The position numbers and the translations under genes were made by a program. 64,000 nucleotides of DNA, from assembly GCA_934086485.1 (NCBI GenBank), contig CAKOIF010000001.1:62001-126000 (forward strand). The letters run 5' to 3'. Source of the stretch: an uncultured Bacilli bacterium (GTDB lineage: Bacteria; Bacillota_I; Bacilli_A; RF39; UBA660). Positions 60,022 through 64,000 of this stretch are shown in pieces. The notes below the pieces were generated by a model that did no database searches, had not been told where the DNA came from, and was given only the letters and a program-made list of their open reading frames with translations. Position 1 is the stretch's first letter. Each line of letters begins with the position of its first letter.

Positions 60022-60882
60022 TTAACTTAATGAAGTTTTTACATTTTCTATGAAAGAAGTCATTGTACTGAAATAATCATCGTCCATAGAAAGAGTCATT
60101 AGATTAACATCAATAAGTTTTGCATTATTATTAACTAAATCTTTAATGGTGTCATTTTCTTTATCATTTTCACTACATAATATATATGTGTATTTTTTAT
60201 TTTTAAATTTGGATTTTATATTATTATATTTATTTTCTTTTAAATTATCAGCATCATCAAGGCTAATTACATCAAATCCATAGCTTTTAAGAAAGTTAAA
60301 TACTTTACTACTTGCAATAATTGTATATTTACCATTAGATTGTGCTTCATTTGCAATACTTCTTAAGTTAGCATCCATAAGAGATATTTTTTCCTCGAAA
60401 TCAGCATAATTTTTATTAACCTCTTCGATAATATATTTACTTGTTAAATAATTTGTAAGATTCTCTTTAATATTTTTAGCAAGCATTAAATAATTTTTAG
60501 GACTTAACCAAAGTTCAGCAGGATCATTTTCATAAGATAGTCCATAAGAAACATCGATTATCAAAAGATTTTTGTTTTTATTTAATAAAGTTTTTGCAAT
60601 TTCTTTTTCTTTTGTTAAACCATTATAAACAAAAAGGTCAGCATTTGCATAATTTGTAATCTGTTTTCCTGTTAATTTATAAGTATTTAAATCACAATCT
60701 TTTGGGTAGATACTACTTATTTCTCCGTAATCATCATATAAATATTTTACTAAATAATTTACTGGGTAAACCGTAGTATAAATAGTGGCACCTTCGAGGT
60801 CATCTTTTTTAATTGAACACGAAGATAATATTAATGTAAATAAAGTTAGCAAGCAAAATGTTTTAAATAATTTTAATTTCAT
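60022..60882 (-). CDS. ZnuA-like binding lipoprotein without the usual metal ligands
   Basis: 286 residues with signal and lipobox ILSSC (Cys 22). The fold pattern matches ZnuA-type metal-binding proteins: IYTTVYPVNYLVKYL at the start, ADLFVYNGL, ELWLSPKNYLMLAKNI and ASSKVFNFLKSYGFDVI. Yet the three His ligands appear changed: NTYKLT where HTYEPT is usual, PAELWLSP in place of DPHxWLSP, and SSKVF in place of SHDAF. It may bind another ligand or have lost metal binding. No permease or ATPase gene is beside it. Confidence 0.75.
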   Translation of the reverse strand: MKLKLFKTFCLLTLFTLILSSCSIKKDDLEGATIYTTVYPVNYLVKYLYDDYGEISSIYPKDCDLNTYKLTGKQITNYANADLFVYNGLTKEKEIAKTLLNKNKNLLIIDVSYGLSYENDPAELWLSPKNYLMLAKNIKENLTNYLTSKYIIEEVNKNYADFEEKISLMDANLRSIANEAQSNGKYTIIASSKVFNFLKSYGFDVISLDDADNLKENKYNNIKSKFKNKKYTYILCSENDKENDTIKDLVNNNAKLIDVNLMTLSMDDDYFSTMTSFIENVKTSLS

Positions 60883-60895
60883 TTAAATTTTCCTT

Positions 60896-61102
60896 TCAGG
60901 GAACTGGATCATATCCACATTTTCCATTTGGACGACATCTTTTTAACCTTTTAAAGCCAAGTTTTAAACCCTTAATTACGCCATATTTATAAATAGATTC
61001 AATCATATATTCACTACATGTTGGAGTAAACCTACACATTTTATGCGATATATTTGGAATAATTTGATAACCTCTTATTAAATATATTATAATCATTTTC
61101 AT
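60896..61102 (-). CDS. yidD: Membrane protein insertion efficiency factor YidD
   Basis: 68 residues with the YidD signature: LIRGYQIIPNISHKMCRFTPTCSEYMIESI and later GLKLGFKRLKRCRPNGKCGYDPVP. It is a small membrane-associated helper of YidC-type insertion. It lies upstream of the ZnuA-like gene on the minus strand, 13 bases apart, so they form one operon. Confidence 0.93.
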   Translation of the reverse strand: MKMIIIYLIRGYQIIPNISHKMCRFTPTCSEYMIESIYKYGVIKGLKLGFKRLKRCRPNGKCGYDPVP

Positions 61103-61121
61103 ATTTCGTCCATATTTAGTA

Positions 61122-61149
61122 TTATACTATATATTTTTAAAATTTACAA
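61122..61149 (-). promoter_or_regulatory. Promoter of the yidD operon
   Basis: On the minus strand TTGTAA (61144-61149) and TATAAT (61122-61127) are 16 bases apart. This promoter overlaps the oppositely directed rnc promoter. Confidence 0.55.
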
Positions 61150-61171
61150 TTACCTAATAATATGTTATACT
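61143..61171 (+). promoter_or_regulatory. Promoter of rnc
   Basis: TTTACA at 61143-61148, 17 bases, TATACT at 61166-61171, overlapping the divergent yidD promoter. Confidence 0.6.
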
Positions 61172-61197
61172 TACTAAGGAAAGTAATAGGTGAGTAT

Positions 61198-61845
61198 ATG
61201 AATTTCTTAGAAAAATATAACATTAAAATTAATAATGCATTGTTATTATCCGAAGCATTAACTCATTCTTCTTATGCATATGAAAATAATATAAATTCAT
61301 ATGAAAAACTAGAGTTTTTAGGAGATGCAGTATTAAGTGTAATAGTAAGTGAGTATCTATATAATAAACATAATTTAAAAGAAGGTCAAATGACTAAAAT
61401 TAGAGCTAGTTATGTGTGCGAAGATGCTTTAAATGTTTATGCTAAAGAAGTAGGTTATGCTGAATTTATTAAGGTTGGCAATGGTCTTCATGGAAAAGCA
61501 AATGAAACAATAATTGCAGATGTTTTTGAGGCTATTTTAGCGGTTATTTATATAGATCAAGGATTTGAAACTTGTAAAAGATATATTTATGCTGTTGTTA
61601 TACCTCATATTCAAAGAAATGAACAGTTCTTTGCGGATTATAAAACTGCTTTTCAAGAGGTTGTTCAAACAAGTCAAAGGTCAGTAATTTATGATGTAGA
61701 AAGTATTAGTGATGAAGATGGTAAACCTTTATTTAAGGCTGATGCAATAGTAGATGGTATAACACTTGGAAGTGGCACAGGTAAATCTAAAAAAGAGGCA
61801 GAACAAATGGCAGCTAAAGATGCTCTAAGGAAAAGCGCAAGGTAG
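61198..61845 (+). CDS. rnc: Ribonuclease III
   Basis: 215 residues from ATG 61198; AGGTGAG is upstream and lengthening to an earlier start adds a non-conserved hydrophobic stretch. The RNase III signature LEFLGDAVLSVIVSEYL (about 43-59) holds the catalytic Glu/Asp. The C-terminal double-stranded RNA-binding domain (about 145-215) ends with GTGKSKKEAEQMAAKDAL. It cleaves double-stranded RNA in rRNA maturation and other RNAs. It is followed three bases later by smc, the usual Firmicutes order. Confidence 0.95.
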   Translation: MNFLEKYNIKINNALLLSEALTHSSYAYENNINSYEKLEFLGDAVLSVIVSEYLYNKHNLKEGQMTKIRASYVCEDALNVYAKEVGYAEFIKVGNGLHGKANETIIADVFEAILAVIYIDQGFETCKRYIYAVVIPHIQRNEQFFADYKTAFQEVVQTSQRSVIYDVESISDEDGKPLFKADAIVDGITLGSGTGKSKKEAEQMAAKDALRKSAR

Positions 61846-61848
61846 ATT

Positions 61849-64000
61849 ATGTATATAAAAAGTATTAAAATGCAAGGATTTAAGTCCTTTGCAGATAAAA
61901 CGGAATTAGATTTTGATAAAAATATATGTGCAATAGTTGGACCAAATGGAAGCGGTAAAAGTAATGTTGTTGATGCTCTTTTATGGGTTTTAGGAGAGCA
62001 AAGTGTCAAAACCTTACGTGGTGATGATAAGATGAGCGATATCATTTTTAGTGGTTCTAAATCAAGAGAGGGTTTAACTAAAGCAAGCGTAAGTATTTTA
62101 TTTGATAATGAAGATCATACTTTACCCTCAGAGTTTGGTGAAGTTGAAATAAAAAGAACTATTTATAAGACAGGTGAAAATGAATATTTTATAAATAACT
62201 CGAGAGTAAGACTTAAGGATATTACTGACCTTATACTTGATGTATCGTCAAAGTTCAATATAATTACGCAAGGAAATATTAATGCTTTAGTGGATAATAA
62301 ATCCTCAGAAAGAAGAGTACTTTTTGAAAATGCTGCTGGAGTATTAAAATATAAAAAAAGGAAAGAAGAAACTTTAAAAAAACTAGATAATACCAAAGAA
62401 AATATCACTAGATTAAACCTAATAATCAAGGAAGTTATGTCTTCTTTAAAGCCGTTAGAAAAGCAAAAAAAAGAAGCCGAAAAATATATCAAAATAAAGG
62501 ATAATCTTGAAAATATTGAAGTTTCTTTAATTGCTAGTGATATAACAAATATAAAAGAAAGATATGAAAACATTAAACTTGAGAATAATAAACTAAAAAA
62601 AGAGCAAGAAGTAAATGTTTTTCTGCATCCTGAGGAACTCGAAAAACTTAAATTAATACTTTTACAAATGGATGAAGAAATAAACAAATCAAATGAACAA
62701 ATAATTCAAATTAATGATGATATATCAAGACTTCAAAGTCAAAAACAAATTAATTTAGAAAGAGTAAAATTAAGTGTAAACGAAAGTGCTATTAATGAAA
62801 ACCTTTTAAGATTAAAAGAGGAAAAACTATCTATTGAGAAAAACATTGCTGTACTTGATAGTGAAATAAAATCTTTAAAAGATGAATATAATATTTTAAT
62901 TAAGGAATATAATGATAAAAATAATACTCAATTAAAGGAAAAAATTAAAATAACTACTTTAAAAAGTGATTACAATGTTAAATCTAAAGAACTATTTGAC
63001 TTAGAAAACAGAGTTAATATTGCTAAAAGTAATATTGAAAATAATTCTTTTTTACCTAAAAGTATTGCATCGGTTTTAAATTCAAAAGCTTTAAGTGGTA
63101 TATGTGATCGTATTGAAAACTTAATTGAGGTAAATGATGCTCATAAAATAGCCATTTCATCTTCTTTGGGAGCGGCCAAAAACTTTATAGTAACAACTGA
63201 TTTTGATAGTGCAAAACGAGCTATTAAATATCTTAAAACTTTTAATTTAGGAAGATGTACATTCTTCCCACTTGATACTATAAAATCAAGATATATTGAT
63301 AATGCAGCATTAAATAGTATTAAGGATTTAACTGGTTTTATTGGAATTGCCTCTGACCTTGTAAGTTATGATAAAAAATACAAAAATATTATTGAAAATC
63401 AACTTGGTAATGTTATTATTGTGGATAGTCTAGATGTTGCTAATAAAATTGGTAAAAAGATTGATTATAAATATAAAATAGTCTCTTTAGAGGGTGATAT
63501 CTTATATTCAGGTGGAGCAGTAAGTGGTGGTAGAGTAAATACAAATAATGATGATAAATTAAACCTTTTACATATGCAAAATGAATATAATGATAAAAAA
63601 GGATTACTTCAAAGCATATCAGTTACTTTAGATAATGCTAATGATAAATATGAAGAACTTGAGAAAGAAATTAGTGAAATTAATTATAAACTAACCGAAA
63701 AAAGAGTGTTAATTGAAAATAAAGAAAGAGTTTTATCGGAAACAAAAGATAAACTAACATACACTGAAAGTAATATTGATGGCTTTAAAAACCTTAATAA
63801 TAACACATTGAATGATAAAATCGAGGAAATATTATATACACTTAATAGTAAATCTAAAGAAAAAGAGATACTTGAAAATAATTTAATTTCTTTGAAATCT
63901 AGAAAGTTTGATTTAAATAATAAAATCGAAGATTTGGAAAGAAAGATTAATGAAGTAAATAGTAAATATAATAAAAATGAAAGCTTAATTAAAAATAATG
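61849..64000 (+). CDS. smc: Chromosome segregation protein SMC, 3' end outside window
   Basis: The frame from ATG 61849 stays open to the end of the window (717 codons). The N-terminal ATPase half has Walker A VGPNGSGKSNVVDAL (about 27-41) and the Q-loop LGEQSVKTLRG. A long coiled coil follows, then the hinge domain (about 395-565; SLGAAAKNFIVTTDFDSAK, GGAVSGGRV), and the second coiled coil begins. SMC forms the condensin ring with ScpA and ScpB that organises the chromosome. The missing part would carry the C-terminal ATPase half. Confidence 0.95.
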   Translation, partial: MYIKSIKMQGFKSFADKTELDFDKNICAIVGPNGSGKSNVVDALLWVLGEQSVKTLRGDDKMSDIIFSGSKSREGLTKASVSILFDNEDHTLPSEFGEVEIKRTIYKTGENEYFINNSRVRLKDITDLILDVSSKFNIITQGNINALVDNKSSERRVLFENAAGVLKYKKRKEETLKKLDNTKENITRLNLIIKEVMSSLKPLEKQKKEAEKYIKIKDNLENIEVSLIASDITNIKERYENIKLENNKLKKEQEVNVFLHPEELEKLKLILLQMDEEINKSNEQIIQINDDISRLQSQKQINLERVKLSVNESAINENLLRLKEEKLSIEKNIAVLDSEIKSLKDEYNILIKEYNDKNNTQLKEKIKITTLKSDYNVKSKELFDLENRVNIAKSNIENNSFLPKSIASVLNSKALSGICDRIENLIEVNDAHKIAISSSLGAAKNFIVTTDFDSAKRAIKYLKTFNLGRCTFFPLDTIKSRYIDNAALNSIKDLTGFIGIASDLVSYDKKYKNIIENQLGNVIIVDSLDVANKIGKKIDYKYKIVSLEGDILYSGGAVSGGRVNTNNDDKLNLLHMQNEYNDKKGLLQSISVTLDNANDKYEELEKEISEINYKLTEKRVLIENKERVLSETKDKLTYTESNIDGFKNLNNNTLNDKIEEILYTLNSKSKEKEILENNLISLKSRKFDLNNKIEDLERKINEVNSKYNKNESLIKNN

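Overview
The window is AT-rich (roughly 30% GC), densely packed and reads almost entirely on the + strand. It uses Shine-Dalgarno starts (AGGAGG/GGAGG), sigma-A type promoters and TAA/TAG/TGA stops. Gene content (Lon, trigger factor, primase with sigma-A, ComEA/ComEC, a glmS ribozyme, SpoIVB-type protease, FtsW/RodA, D-Ala-D-Ala ligase) points to a small-genome, walled member of the Bacilli. An uncultured gut lineage of the RF39/Mollicutes-related type is my best guess, by inference only; there is no rRNA in the window to confirm it.

Layout. 1-9.9 kb: 3' part of an Rpn-type nuclease gene, trigger factor, two large secreted proteins (2734-4407 and 7715-9454) each preceded by a ~185 bp element with inverted arms, an amidoligase-like protein and a SpoIVB-like protease. 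10-13.9 kb: an envelope operon (phosphodiester glycosidase, membrane protein, GT2-GtrA glycosyltransferase, PAP2 phosphatase). 14-15.2 kb: a toxin-like nuclease and a broken ATPase. 15.2-22.9 kb: Lon, hydrolase, membrane-anchored Mur ligase, Ddl, then an adhesin-like protein with a small sortase-like protein. 23-26.5 kb: dnaG-rpoD-trmK. 26.8-33.3 kb: a frameshifted Rpn nuclease, then transformation/pilus genes (ComGB/PilC-like, prepilin peptidase, ComEA, ComEC). 33.5-39 kb: transglutaminase-like protein, a second amidoligase-like protein, an amidoligase fragment, and a third secreted protein whose upstream element is flipped. 39-48.2 kb: acetate kinase, SDR, fused ABC transporter behind an attenuator, SseB-like protein, FtsW/RodA, two M3-like metalloproteases. 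48.3-58 kb: glmS with its ribozyme, DUF6512, YdcF, a 1076-residue protein of unknown role, LemA, DUF2207. 58-64 kb: tRNA-Lys, trmB, a gamma-glutamylcyclotransferase-like protein, tRNA-Ile, -Glu and -Ser, a metal-type binding lipoprotein, yidD, rnc and the start of smc.

Themes. Much of the accessory content faces outward: secreted C-type-lectin-like proteins, adhesin and sortase, polysaccharide enzymes. The strongest unusual signal is a family of upstream elements with near-perfect inverted arms; one copy (before 37609) carries the core in the opposite orientation. This is what a phase-variable invertible promoter family would look like. The protein at 2734-4407 also ends in a lectin-like region with aberrant codon use and a G/C-rich block, as in a diversity-generating retroelement target. 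A second regulatory signal is an identical bipartite box at the same distance before dnaG and comEA, suggesting an alternative sigma factor. No invertase, reverse transcriptase, CRISPR array, IS element or rRNA was seen.
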